From: a bacterium
GTDB lineage: Bacteria; Spirochaetota; UBA4802; UBA5550
Reading direction: 5' to 3'
Length of the DNA: 14,365 bases
Assembly (NCBI GenBank): GCA_024224995.1
Contig: JAAENB010000308.1
Span: forward strand, 1 to 14,365
The position numbers and the translations under genes were made by a program. Below, piece after piece: positions 14,347 through 14,365 of the stretch (within the stretch, counting starts at the first letter, position 1; each line of letters opens with the position of its first letter). The notes under the pieces are model-generated. The model was not told where the DNA came from. It did no database searches and saw nothing but the letters and a program-made list of their open reading frames with translations.

Positions 14347-14365
14347 AGGGCCTCCTTCCAATTAT

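Overview
The window looks like chromosome from a free-living or environmental bacterium, most likely a spirochaete (Spirochaetota). This is inferred from the gene set: a DUF115/Maf-type protein, an RsbU-type phosphatase with an N-terminal PAS-like region, a SpoIIM-family membrane protein outside any sporulation cluster, and a degenerate receiver/coiled-coil protein. It was not tested by any search. Translation follows the standard code, and base composition is moderate to AT-rich. There are no tRNA, rRNA, CRISPR or transposase genes.

Layout. Bases 1-394 hold no gene. They carry two long palindromic repeats (E1 at 58-147, E2 at 233-377) and a decayed copy of the 3' end of the neighbouring SpoIIM-family gene. 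That gene follows on the minus strand (395-1354). Next come a perfect 22-bp-arm palindrome (1398-1442), a sigma-54-type promoter (about 1554-1581) and a small orphan gene (1606-1914). The orphan gene overlaps tail-to-tail, by its stop codon, the DUF115/Maf-like gene (1911-3818, minus). A third palindromic repeat (E3, 3876-4020) is an inverted 145-bp copy of E2. It abuts a strong sigma-70 promoter whose start point falls at the ATG of an RsbU/SpoIIE-type phosphatase gene (4073-5317), so the mRNA may be leaderless.

The minus-strand pair lepB (7307-8494) and an FtsI-type penicillin-binding protein (5398-7233) handles protein export and septal wall synthesis. A 7-bp tandem repeat separates the two genes and can form alternative hairpins. 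Divergent from lepB is a long protein with a C-terminal XPB/Ssl2-N-like 'helicase-associated' domain but no ATPase (8697-10559). Two minus-strand genes follow, an unknown 91-aa protein (10616-10891) and a receiver-like coiled-coil protein (10928-11803). A divergent MltD-like lytic transglycosylase (from 12029) comes next.

The right end (13091-14365) is a zone of damaged genes. The transglycosylase LysM domain is split by a frameshift at an A9 tract. A ParE-type toxin has TGA at its third codon next to an intact antitoxin. An XRE-type regulator has TAG inside its helix-turn-helix. A short possible coding fragment lies at the window edge.

The common thread of the intact genes is the cell envelope: lipoprotein/secretory processing, septal peptidoglycan synthesis, peptidoglycan cleavage, probable flagellar or surface glycosylation, and stress or partner-switch signalling. 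They are not one operon. The observations most worth checking are the covarying palindrome family (E1-E3), the A9 frameshift that exactly restores a LysM domain, and the palindrome plus sigma-54 promoter in front of the orphan gene.
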